Source: Mesorhabditis belari
Taxonomy: Eukaryota; Nematoda; Chromadorea; Rhabditida; Rhabditidae
Reading direction: 5' to 3'
Length of the DNA: 64,000 nt
Assembly: GCA_958450365.1 (NCBI GenBank)
Contig: CAUEEP010000934.1
Coordinates: 827,501 to 891,500, forward strand
A program made the translations under genes and the position numbers. Under the pieces are notes generated by a model. The model made no database searches. It saw only the letters and a list, made by a program, of their open reading frames with translations, and had not been told where the DNA came from. Shown in pieces: positions 21,339 through 34,000 of the stretch. Numbering within the stretch: position 1 is the first letter of the stretch; each line of letters starts with the position of its first letter.

Positions 21339-22810
21339 TTGGGTTGTCCAGTTATGAATGCGTGTTTTTACTATTTTGATATCGATATCGAACAGATGTA
21401 TATGCCGTAAATACTGTAATAGTACCCCACCCCCAATGACGGTGCGGAGTGTTGCGTAGTCTAGCTTTGAACAAGTTTTTCTCGACACTGGTTTATGCTA
21501 CAATGCGTGTTTAGGTATCAAAAAATAGCTGAAATTCAGGGCTATTTTTTTGATATCAAAAGACGGAGCATCACGTAGTCTAACTTTAAACGCATTTTTC
21601 TCGTCATCCTTTTATAATGACGGCCGGAGCATCGCGTAGTCTAGCTTTGAACGAGTTTTTCTCGACACTGGTTTATGCTACAATGCTCGTTTAGATATCA
21701 AAAAATAGCCCTGAATTTCAGCTATTTTTTGATACCAAAAACGCATTTTTTGAAAGTACGGGCGCTTTGCAAAAAAATGAAATACTAAAAAACTTTTGCG
21801 ACTTTTGCGACTACGCGACTGTACGAGGGGGGTATTACAGTATTTACGGTAGGTATTTATCGATTATCGGGAGTTGGTGATATCAATTTTGCGAAACCTT
21901 AGCTTATGACCACTGAAAAAGTGGTTTTGAAGAAAAAAAAAGTGAACCCCAACTACCTTTGCATCCCGAATTTTTATACTTTAAAAATCGATGTTTTTAT
22001 GAATTTTTGATGTCATTCATCTACAGTTTATATCTTTTATTTAAAGTAATTTCTATAACTCGAAAAATTGTATGTTTTAGATCTCTATATTTTGCGGAGC
22101 ATCGCGTAGTCTAGCTTTGAACGCGTTTTTCTCGACATTGGTCTATGCTACAATGCGCGCTTAGATATCAAAAAATAGCCCTGAATTTCAGCTATTTTTT
22201 GATACTAAAAACGCATTTTTTGAAAGTACGGACGCTTTGAAAAAATGAAATACTAAAAAACTTTTGCGACTACGCGACTGTACGAGGGGGGGGGGTACTA
22301 TTACAGTATTTACGGTGAGTGTTATATATTATTCGAAAGCTGTAGATCTCCTCTACATTTTGGAATAAAAAAATTTTTAATTTATTAAACTTTTTGGGAA
22401 ATTGACTGCACAAAGAGAGGGGTCGTTTTCCAAAAAAACCCATTTCAGCTTAGCTATTCTTCAAGTTTTATGCTGTAAAATAACCGCCCAGAAAAGAAAA
22501 GAAAAGTAAAGGTGCTCTGAAATTGTTATATTTAAAACAAAAGTTGTATTGATATATCTATTGGTCAAACATTAAACGGTTAACTCAATTTGAGCGGAGC
22601 CAAAACTTGATCCGAAGGCACCCTTCCATTTTTTGGCCATCTCTTCTTTCGTGCAGTCAATTTGCCCAAAAGCTGAACAAATTCAAAAACTTTTTATATC
22701 AAAATGTAGAGGAGATCTTCAGCTTTCGAATGATATATAACACTCATATACATCTGTTCGATATCGATATCAAAATAGTAAAAACGCGCATTCATAACTG
22801 AACAACCCAA
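21339..22810. mobile_element. Mariner-type composite element, copy 1 (with nested family B)
   Basis: Ends are inverted repeats TTGGGTTGTCCAGTTATGAA.. extending about 55 bp through 'gatatcgatatcgaaca'. TA flanks both sides (21337-21338, 22811-22812). The element sits inside a family T copy: 'gtacttTGTA' on the left and 'TAtttgtaaatgcac' on the right rejoin the T sequence. Inside are about two and a half family B units (21408-21850 and 22090-22315). No transposase. The shorter copy at 33862-34678 has only one B unit. Confidence 0.85.
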
Positions 22811-22976
22811 TATTTGTAAATGCACACTTTCTAGTGCACTCAATTCTTCAGTTTCTAGTGTTTCTGTGAGAAAAATGAATCAAGTGCATTAGGAGGGGTG
22901 TGTTTACAAGAAATCAGCACAAACTACACCCTAAAGAACAAGCGAATTGTTAAAGAATCAGTTCAGTGCCACAGTG
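22811..22976. repeat. Right part of a family T element and its flank
   Basis: Starts after the mariner insertion with 'tttgtaaatgcacac', continues as a T palindrome to about 22930, then unique flank to 'cagtgccacag'. The same 165 bases follow the second mariner copy at 34679-34843. Confidence 0.8.
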
Positions 22977-23204
22977 CCACAAGATTATTTTTGGTTCTCT
23001 TGAAATTCATCTCATTTTCTTAACATCAAACTTTTAGAGTTAGATTTTATTCTAACTAACTATTCTAACTATTCCAGCTATACTTTTTCTACTTTTTCAA
23101 CAATTTCTTCACTTAAATGATCGGTTTCTTGGAATTGGCCTGTTCGATCAGGCGACGATTGGATGGGAATGGGGAAATTGTGAGGAGAAGGGTGAGTTAA
23201 GAGG

Positions 23205-24165
23205 AAGTTAAAAAAATTTGATACTATTTGAAAGCCCTGAATCTCCTCTACAAAATAGTGCATAAAGATTTTGAATTGCATTGATTATTGGGGATTTGGG
23301 TGTTAAAAAGTAACCGCAAGTCGAGTCTAAACCTGGGTATCTACGCCTGGTGACAACTATCGCTTCCACGAAACTTTTCGATTGAAATTTTTCCATTATA
23401 TCAAGGATATACATTATTTAATATTTATACCAAAACTCAAACGGGATTAGTTTTGCTGAAAAATTAGATTCAGGCTAAATTATTAGGGTGATGGGAATGA
23501 AACCAACGTTCACACAATCTTTCCAAAAATAAAAAGATTGCAAGCCTTAACCAATAAGTGTTGTATACTATTTGAAAGCACTGAATCTACCCTATAAAAT
23601 AATGCATAAAGATTTTGAATCGCATTGATTATTGAAGCCTTGGATGACTTTAAAGTAAGTAGGTCAACTTTGGCGCCGTTTTTCTTTATGTCCTTACAGG
23701 TTCAACAAAACAAATTTCACTTTTCTATAGCCAAATTTGATAAGGATTCTAATGAAACCAACTGTGAGTCGATTCGAGGCTTCTACCTCGAGATATAGGC
23801 CGTTAAAGTTGACCGGCTTCTGCAGGTTGACCGGCCAACTTCGACGCTTGTTTTCTCTATGTTCTTACAGATGAATGTATAAAAAGCTTGCAAGCCTTAA
23901 CCAAAAAGTGTTGTATACTGTAGAAAGCCCTGAATCTACCCTATAAAATCATGCATAAAGATTTTGAATCGCATTGATTATTGGGGAATTGAGTGACTTT
24001 TAAGTTGAAAGGCTAAAAATGATCATTTTCTGAAAAATTTGTTTCAAAAATGATCATTCTCGGGTTTTCCATTAGAAATTAGAAATTAGAATACGTTAGA
24101 ATGCCACCAATTAAAGTTATTTCAAAATAACATAAAAGAAAAAACTCCTTTTGTTTTTTTCATAT
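23205..24165. repeat. Rearranged family C copies plus one satellite-like unit
   Basis: Contains an inverted family C piece (23210-23415), a family C end (23480-23650, ggtgatgggaatgaaacc), another internal piece (23880-23990), and a segment (24000-24150) that is the reverse complement of 16985-17120. Between them, 23670-23890 resembles the 180-bp satellite at 62380-63250 ('ctatgttcttacag', 'atagccaaatttgataagg'). No gene. Confidence 0.6.
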
Positions 24166-24626
24166 TCTAGAGCTAAACCTTTGTTTAAAAGCCCGCACAA
24201 TTACCCGCACTCAGTTCAGCTTCTACAGCTTAGCAAAGAGTTAATCAATCAACCTAATTCTTTTTTTATTACCAAATTGAATCTTCCTTATGCAATATAT
24301 TTTCTGGATTTGTTCAGAAAATTTTCTAAACTTTTGCTAGAGCGCTGCAAAGTTGCGACACGCGTTTCCTGAGGCAGAATCGGGATTTTCTGGTTTTGTA
24401 ACTAGTTTCAAATGGCTTAAAATCAAAGAAAACCAGCTTCATTTCTTCATTTTTATTTATTCTTTCCAAAATCTAACTAATTTTTACTAGAAAACAATGA
24501 ATTATGATTAGGAAATTGAGAAATTAGTTTAAGCTGAAAAAAGACCGTAATCTAGCTAGAGATATAGCTAGGATTACAGCTAATCTAGCTATAGATATAG
24601 CTAGATTAGCTGTAATAGATATACAC

Positions 24627-24868
24627 TCCTGGACAATGAAATATCATATTTGAAAAACGATCGTCACTTTCGCGCGTCTGTAACTCCCTTGTCTTTATCG
24701 TATTTCTAAATATTAATATTACCATTGTGTAGCCCATGAAAAGAGCTTTCAGAAAATGTATAACACTAATAGTTTAAACTAAAAGACAAGGGAGTTACAG
24801 ACAAGGAAGTTACGTGCGAACGTGATGATCGTTTTTCAAATATGATATTTCATTGTCCAGTACTGTAG
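24627..24868. mobile_element. Small fold-back element ending in CTGGACA
   Basis: Arms of about 90 bp: 'tggacaatgaaatatcatatt' (24632) against 'aatatgatatttcattgtcca' (24842), continuing through 'gggagttacagac'. The end motif CTGGACA is shared with the fold-back at 28155-28530. From 24150 to 24600 there is AT-rich DNA with a 'tagctatagatatagctag' hairpin (24565-24615). Confidence 0.75.
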
Positions 24869-25021
24869 GTCTTCAGACTGTATACGGTAAGTTTACAGTC
24901 TGAAAAGTACAGTAAAGGTGTACTGTAGCCTGAATTATCAATAGTTTATTAAATGTTTTAGATTTTAATGGAAAGAAAAAGCCGAATGATATCAGAAAAT
25001 GAAAATTCATTGTAATTTTAG

Positions 25022-28000
25022 ACGAGTACAAACGATGTGGCGAAAATCGTGTCGAAAGATTTAAAGCGACAGGCGGGAGGAGCAAAATTAGCTGATGAGG
25101 AGTTCATTTCGGTGAGGATTTTGAGAAAAACTAAAGTAAATATATAAAAAAGACTTAGCCAAGCTAAGCTAAGCCAAGCCAAGCCAACCTAAGCTAAGCC
25201 AACCTAAGCCAACCTAAGCTAAGCCAACCTAAGCTAAGCCAAGCCAAGCTAAGCCAAACCAGCTTATTTTCTTCTATTTTTAGTTAGAATCAGTGATGGC
25301 TGAGTTTCGCCTTTCAAACAATACTTTAAAACGAATGATGCATCATATGAGCGATGATATGGATCGAGGGTAAGTGAATGCTTTGCTTCGTGTGTACTTT
25401 GTGTTTAAATCTGTAAACGAGGCTTTCTAGTGCACTAATTACAGATTTAAACTAGTGCACTAGATTCAGGACTAGATTCTAGTGCATTAGATTACTAGAT
25501 TCTCGAGATTTCAGCCTAGAAGGTGGCCTCTCAAAAAGTACGATTGCTATGCTACCCTCGTTTGTCCCTGAAATGCCCGATGGATCGGGTAAGATTTTCG
25601 GATTGTAGAATTTAAGATATTTACCTATAGCCAATAGCTAATAGCTTATAGCTACTAATTGCTACAAAAAAAGCTTGCATAAAAAAAAGCATATACCGTA
25701 TTTTCTCTAATAGTAGTGTACACTGAGCGTCGCCTAAATTCCTCGAAATCTCTAGAACCGCTTATGAGAACCTATCGATGTGGGGTCGGAAAATGTAGCT
25801 AACGATGAGATCTTGACGATGATTAGAGTGTTGAGCTTCTGTGAGAACTTTGGAAGCCGTAAAATAGTCATGAACTCGGCTCGGCGGGGTGCACTACTAT
25901 TAGAGAGAATACGGTATTATTGCTTTCTACCCATCTGTAGAAAAGACTTCATTTTTTCAAACGCTTGAAGTCATTCCAGGATCTTCAAACAGTTCATCTC
26001 TTTTCTTTGATTCTCTGAATGATTTGTTGATTTAGTATATCAATAATGTAGTCTGAAATGTATAAAAACGTTACCAAAAAGACTAAATTGAGCTTTTTTT
26101 GAAGATTTTGAGGAATTTGAGGAATTTGAGGAATTTGAGACGGTAAATGAATCAAATGGAGATTAAAAAAGAGTAGTATAGTAAAGTAGTGACTATAAAA
26201 GAGTACTAAATTGAAATATTAGATTTATTAAATGTTCCTTTTTCAATATTTTTCAATATGATTCAAAAATTCAATTCCAAATCCAGAAAGGGGTAAATTC
26301 GTGGCGATGGATTTGGGTGGGACGAATCTTCGCGTGATGATCATGGAAATCGAGCCGGGAGAAGAAATGCGATGCAAACAATTCAATACAAGGATGCCGA
26401 ATTGGGCACAACACGGAACGGGGCAACAAGTGAGTACTTTGTGCTCGAATTCTTGAGCAACACACCCCTTCTGGGGCACTGATTTGGTGAATCGTGACAC
26501 CGAAGCGTCACGATTTATCTGCTGCGAGAAAAATGCGGATTTCAATGGGATTAGAAGAGATTAGACATAGGAAATCGGGAGGAAAGGGGCGGATCGGGGC
26601 GGATCGGGGCGGATCGGGGCGGATGGGGGCGGATCGGGGCGGACAACGACGGATCGGGGCAAATAGGGGCGGATCGGGGCGGATCGGGGCGGATAGGAAG
26701 CGGATCGGGGCGGACAAGGACGGATCGGGGCGGATAGGGGCGGATCGGGGTGGATCGGGGCGGATCGGGGCGGATAGGAGCGGATCGGGGCGGACAAGGG
26801 ACGGATCGGGGGCAAATAGGGGCGGATCGGGGCGGATAGGGGCGGATCGGGGTGGATCGGGGCGGATCGGGGCGGATAGGAGCGGATCGGGGCGGACAAG
26901 GACGGATCGGGGCAAATAGGGGCGGATCGGGGCGGATCGGGGCGGATCGGGGCGGATCGGGGCGGATCGGGGCGGATAGGGGCGGATCGGGGTGAAATCG
27001 GGGCGGATCGGGGCGGATCGGGGCGGATCGGGGCGGATCGGGGCGGATCGAGGCAGATCGGGGCGGATCGAGGCGGATTGGACGAAATTGGCCAAAAATA
27101 TTTTACTGATCTAACTTATTGATCTATTTCTTTTTGCATTATATAAAGCATCTTCTAGGCACAGTAAACAGTTATGGCTATAGCTATATACAAATACCTA
27201 CAACTACAGTAATCCTCACCGGCTTTTCTTCGATGATTTGCCCTTGTAAAGAGAGTGGCCCTGGATATGTCAATGGTAGAGAATGAGGATTGGGGAGAGG
27301 CTGAAAATGAAGCTTTTTAGGGACAAGACTGTCTTTAACAGGAACTACAATAGTCTAATAAGCGACTCAAGTCCAGTAATAGTACAATCGTACGTTTTGA
27401 CCTATAATAAATAGCAAAATTCATCTTGTAAATCAACGAAATAAATACGTTTGACCGCCCGATGAGCCTTTCCAGTCGGCCACAAGTCAAGCACGTTTTT
27501 CTCGTTTAATTCCAAAAAACATTGAGAAGTATTATAGGTCAAAATGTAGCCTAAAAGAAGCTCTATTTAATGTAAAAAGAATTAGAGCAATAACTTGTTT
27601 TGGTAAAAAGTTTTGGCTAATATTGAACCGCCTCGATTTCACCCCCGATTTCTGATGTCTAGAAGGGATTTCCCATTCCATGTCCCATTTGTTTACGAAA
27701 TTTAAGCACAAACAACACGTTATGAACATCACTTTACATCACTTTTCTCATTTTCAGCTATTCGATTTCATTGCTAAAGCTCTTGCCGACTTTTTGATTG
27801 AAAAAGGTGTCGATCAAGATGGTTTACCTGTTGGTTTCACTTTTTCATATCCTTGTGATCAAACAAGTCTCCGATCAGCTACATTGTTGAGGTAAACACT
27901 GGGAATTTATCTTTTATTTATCGATTTCTAATTACAGTATATCTAATCTCAAATTCTAGATGGACAAAAGGAGTGACGGCGACGGGATGTGTGGGAAGAG

Positions 28001-31000
28001 ATGTTGTACAAATGCTTGAGGAAGCGATCAAAAGAGATGGGGTAGGCTCTGAAAGTTCTGAGCTCTCAAAGCTCTTTGAAAGCTGGCCAGGCCAGGCCAG
28101 CTAAGGCCAGGCCAGGTCAGGAAAAGTCATGCTTTCCCTGGTTCCAACCAAAAGCCACAGTACTGGACATCACCTCGCGAATTTTTCTCCATCTTTGAAG
28201 AGCTATAACTCTAAGTCTTTCCATCGTAAACTAGAAGTGTTATAATGATTCTAAAAGCTTAAAACAAGCTCTATAAGATGGTGTATTCGCTTTCTAAAGT
28301 TATTTCAATTTTTGACACATTTCGGAGTGTTTTTGGTAAAATGCTGTTTTTTTAAACCCTATTTTGCGCATCACGAAATGTCTTAAAAATTGAAATAATT
28401 TTAAAAAACAAATACACCATTTTATAGAGCTTGTTTTAAGCTTTCAGAATCACTATAACACTTTTAGTCTACAATGGAAAGACTTGGAGTTATAGCTTTT
28501 CAAAGATGGAGAAGAAAAGGTGATAATTTTTTTGTCTATTAGTGTTTAGAAGCGATTTTTTACCGGTTTTTGCAGTTATTATAGTAATTTTATAGCTTTC
28601 TTTATAGCTTTCTAGCTTTTCTAGCTTTATATCTAAATAACTCAGCTACTCTACTTTCATTTGTTTAGCGAATAAACGTGGAAATCATGGCACTAATCAA
28701 TGATACAGTGGGCACAATGGTTGCTGCCGCCTATCAAAATAAAGGACAACAATGTGATGTTGGAGTGATCATTGGTGAGTTTTAGACAAATGAATCACAA
28801 GGCAAAAGTCAATCCAAAACTTTTCTTTTCTCAGCACCGATTAGCGACTGTGCTCAGCCATTGTAAAGCCATTGTAAAATGTAATTTGAAAAAGGTTTTT
28901 TGAATTCAGGCACTGGCACAAACGCCTCCTACATGGAACACACGAAAAATATCCACTATGGAGTGGCAAAGGCCACCGAACCGTATCCATATAAACAGGT
29001 AGATAAAAGGATGAGATGGCAATAGAAAAGTCATTGTTACAGATAGAAAAGTCATTGTAACAGATAGAAAAGCCATTATAGAGCCATTAAAGAGCCATTA
29101 AAGAGCCATTAAAGAGCTTTTCCCAATCTTTTTCGTTTTCTAACAGTTGAGGTTTCTAAAAGATGAGATTCAAAGAAATATCTGAGACTTTTCTCAATTT
29201 CTAGATGATCATCGACACAGAATGGGGCGGATTTGGCGATCGTGGCGAGGCTGATTACATTTTCACCGAATACGATCGAATCATTGATCGACGATCCGAT
29301 CATCCCGGAGTGAATTCGTGAGTTTTCGTCAGCTATTGTTCAGCTGTAATTCAGCTGTAACTCAGCATTAAGCCGTAGGTTTTCTTAGTTCTTTCTTAGA
29401 CTACGCGACTGTACGCTCAAAATGACGTCGCGAATCTGTTAAAAAGCTCTGGAACAGGGCCGGAAAGATACTACAAGACATAGCTGTATTACTAAATAAG
29501 TAGAAGTATAAACTCATTAGGTTCTAGATTCTAGGGTGCTTAGATCTTAGACCCATAGCCTGAAGATCTTTGTTTAGCAACAGCTCAACGTTTAAAGCGT
29601 ACAGTCGTGTAGTCGTTAACTGTTTTACTTTGACATTTGATAGGCGCCCCGTCCCTTTTGCCATTAGCAATGAAACTTTGAACTCAAATATCTTGGTGTT
29701 TGGCTGTTCAATTGAAATAGTTTTTGTACTAATTGATAGAGAAAGACTTCACGAATCTAATGATACCAAAAAGATTTAAATTGGACAGCTCAACACCGAG
29801 ATATTTGAGCTCAAAGTTGCCAATGGCAAAAGGGGCGGGGCGCGTATAAAAGGTCGCCTCGGCCTCCTTGCCCCGCCTCTTTTGCCGCGCCCCGCCCCTT
29901 TGCGATTGGCAATCTAACTTTGAGCGCAAATTTCTTGGTGTTTGGCGGTTCAATTGAAATAGTTTTTGTACCAATCGAAGGACAAAGACTTGGCTCTACA
30001 AGAATATTGAAATTGGACAGCTTAACACCGAAATATTTGAGTTCAAAGTTAGATTATCAAAAGGGGCGGGGCCAGAAAGACCTTTTATACACTCCCCTCC
30101 CCTTTTGCCATTGCCATAACTTTAAGTTCAAATATCTTGGTGTTGAGCTGTTCAATTGAAATAGTTTTTGTACCGATCGATAGAGAAACACTTGACGAAT
30201 ATAATGATCACAAGAAGATTGAAATTGGACAGCTCAACACCAAGAAATTTGAGCTCAAAGTTATGGCAATGGGAAAAGGGCGTATCAAATGTCCGGTAAC
30301 CTCGTAAATCAAATCAAATCAATCTGATCTACATGGATTTTTAGATTGGACAAGCTGATCGCCGGGATGTGTATGGGTGAATTAGTGCGCTTGGTTTTAG
30401 AGAAATTAACAAGGCACAAGGTTGGCTGAGCTTGAAAACTATTCATTTAAAATTCCAGGTTTTATTCGATGGAATGGGCTCCGAAACTCTCTTCACAATT
30501 GGCACATTTCCGACGAAATATATTTCAGAGATTCTACAGTAAGTGCAGTTTCTTTTGAACTTTGTTACTTCATGAACTTTACTTTGTGTTAAAATTTGTA
30601 AACGCACTCCTTCTGCGTGCGTTTGTTTTCTTATTTTCTCGCTGCAGAGTGAGAAAAATGAAGAATTAGTGCATCAAAAGCATATAAAATTTGTTTAAGA
30701 TTGAATTATGTCTGTTCTTTCCTAGGAGTAAACGGATATGGACTAGAATTTGGGTTTTGTTAAAGAGATCCCTTTTGTGAATCCCTTTTGATATCCTGCC
30801 ATCTCTAAAACCCCGACAACCCAACCCAACTCCTCCAACGTATTAGAGTCCCTGTGAAATGATCGACCTGAACCCGGAAGATATGTATCTTTTACAGGAG
30901 TACGATGTATCAAATGAGTGAAAGGGCAGGGGGACTCCAAGTGAGAGCCTCACTTGTCCTCCTAGGCTCCTCCTAGGCTCTTAGGCTCCTCCTAGGCTCC

Positions 31001-34000
31001 CTCCTAGGCTCCTAGGCTCCTCCTAGGCTCCTAGGCTCCTCCCAGGCTCCTAGGCTCCTCCCAGGCTCCTAGGCTCCTCCTAGGCTCCTCCTAGGCTCCT
31101 AGGCTCCTCCTAGGCTCCTAGGCTCCTCCTAGGCTCCTCCTAGGCTCCTAGGCTCCTCCCAGGCTCCTAGGCCCCTCCCTAGGCTCCCTCCCAGGCTCCT
31201 AGGCTCCTCCTAGGCTCCTAGGCTCCTCCTAGGCTCCTAGGCTCCTCCTAGGCTCCTAGGCTCCTCCCTAGGCTCCTCCCAGGCTCCTAGGCTCCTCCCA
31301 GGCTCCCAGGCTCCTCCCTAGGCTCCTAGGCTCCTCCCAGGCTCCTCCCAGGCTCCTAGGCTCCTCCCAGGCTCCTAGGCTCCTCCCAGGCTCCTAGGCT
31401 CCTCCCAGGCTCCTAGGCTCCCTCCTAGGCTCCTCCCAGGCTCCTAGGCTCCTCCCAGGCTCCTAGGCTCCTCCCAGGCTCCTAGGCTCCTCCCAGGCTC
31501 CTAGGCTCCTCCCTAGGCTCCTCCCAGGCTCCTAGGCCCCCTCCCAGGCTCCTAGGCTCCTCCCTAGGCCCTCCTAGGCTCCCTCCCAGGCTCCTAGGCT
31601 CCTCCCAGGCTCCTAGGCTCCTCCTAGGCTCCTCCTAGGCTCCTAGGCTCCTCCTAGGCTCCTCCTAGGCTCCTAGGCTCCTCCTAGGCTCCTAGGCTCC
31701 TCCTAGGCTCCTCCTAGGCTCCTCCCAGGCTCCTACGCTCCTCCCAGGCTCCTAGGCTCCTCCTAGGCTCCTCCTAGACTCCTAGGCTCCTCCTAGACTC
31801 CTCTTAGGCTCCAAGGATCGTCCCTTCTCGACGATGAAAGGGATAAGCACAGGGGAGAACATAAGAATAGACAAATCATCCAATAATAACAATTGTAACT
31901 ATAATATCAGTTCGAAGCTGAAATTGTTGAATGTGGTGTCAATTGAAGTGTCAATTCAATGAAATTGTTCAATATCAAAATTTTTAGTGATGATTGTGGT
32001 TCGTATCAACACACTCGACAAATCATGGGCGAATTGGGCATTGATGATTACACCTTTTCTGATATGTTATTGTTTAGGTAGATCATAAAGAAAACTAGAA
32101 ATGAGAGGGATCTTTTTTCAGAGAAGTTTGTGTGGTTGTGTCAAGAAGAGCCGCCAATCTAGCAGCTGCTTGTGGGTTTAGCCGAAATTTCCAAAATTAT
32201 CCGCACAGTTTTTTTTGAAAGCTAGTCTTCGTACGGTTAATTTATTTCAAAGTATCAAGTGTTATATAGGGAATTGTAGCCCTGAATCTTGGCTACATTT
32301 ATCTATGAAAAACTTTCCGATTGGACTTATAGAACTCATTTAACAAGCGCTTGAATCAGCACTAGATCCCTGCCCATATAACACAATTCTCTATATAACA
32401 CTTGATACTTTGAAATAAATTAAGCGTACGAAAACTAGCTTTCAAAAAACTGTGCGGATAATTTTGTCTAGTGATTTAAATAATTGATATGGCATCGAAA
32501 GGTGAATGAAAATTCATAAAAAGACACCGATTTTTAAGTTTTTTGAAATTTCGGGTACTGTAGATAGGCAGAGAATAGAATTCTGGTCGAGAAATTGATG
32601 ATTGTGAAACATTTGTGGTTCCGCCCCTTTTGCCATTGGCAATGAAACTTTGAATTCAAATATCTTGGTGTTGAGCTGTTCAATTGAAATAGTTTTTGTA
32701 CTAATCGATAGAGAAAAGCTTGGCGAATCTAATGATATCAAGAATATTGAGATTGGACAGCTCAACACCAAGATATTTGAACGCAAAGTTCAAATATCTT
32801 GGTGAGCTCAAAGTTGCCAATGGCAAAAGGGGCGGGGCGTATATAAAAGGTCGCCCCGGTCCCTTGGCCCCGCCCTTTGCCGGTTGGCAAAAGGGGTGCT
32901 GCCAGATTGAATTGGCAAAGGGGGCGGTGACAGGTTGGATTGGCAAAAGAGGCGGGACCGGGCGACCTTTTATACACGCCCCGCCCCTTTTGCCATTTTG
33001 CTACTTTGAGCTCAAATATCTCGGTGTTGATCGGTCCAATTTCAATCTTCTTGGTATCATTAGATGCGCCAAGTCTTTCTCTATCGATTAGTACAAAAAC
33101 TATTTCAATTTAACAGCTCAACATCAAGAAATTTGGGCTCAAAGTTTCATTGCCAATGAGAAAAGGGGCGGGTCCTATATCAAATCTCTGATAGCCTAAA
33201 TTGACGGGAATTTGTACGATACGGTGTATCTAACATTGAAATCGATCAAAACCAAAAAAAATCATCATTTTCAGCGATCGCTTGTGTTCTGAATCGCGTG
33301 AAACGCCCGAAAATGATTATTGGCATCGATGGATCGACGTATAAGTAATCTTTCTATAAAAAGTATATAGAAATAGAAGTTATAAAATAGAAATTTGAAT
33401 ATCTTGATAGCTTTTTAATATTTTCATCAATTTTTTGCAGATATCATCCCTTTTTTGAGCATTGGGTAAACGAGAAAATTCGCGAGTTGGTCGATCCGGG
33501 ACTTGACGTAAGAAAAAAAGCAAAACAAAAATAATATGAATAGCAAATTTGCAGATGAACAATTTGTATTTGTGTTCTGAATGTATTCTAGATCGTTTAA
33601 AACAAATCTTTTTTTAGTTTAAAATTGTCCAAACTGGGGACGGATCGGGTCGAGGAGCCGCGCTGATCACGGCGATCATTTGGCGGTGAGAGATTCATTA
33701 GAATTTAATGATTTAATAGATATTTAGAAGTTAGTCTTTAATAGATAATTTAAAAGACAATTTAAAGGCTAATTTAAAGCAGTTTGAAAGCTAATTTAAA
33801 GGAATTCAAAAGCTAATTTAAAAGAATTTAAAATCTAATTTAAAATCTAATTTAAAAGCTATTGGGTTGTCCAGTTATGAATGCGTGTTTTTACTATTTT
33901 GATATCGATATCGAACAGATGTATATGCCGTAAATACTGTAATAGTACCCCAAAATGACGGCCGGAGCATCGCGTAGTCTAGCTTTGGACGCGTTTTTCT

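Noticed and set aside
26508..27095. Long open frames (up to 195 codons) on both strands through a GC-rich repeat
   Set aside because: They come from a 10-bp minisatellite without stop codons; composition is pure repeat and the region is a hexokinase intron.
30955..31825. CRISPR-like regularly repeated array
   Set aside because: Units are contiguous without unique spacers, and the context is a nematode intron; it is a minisatellite.
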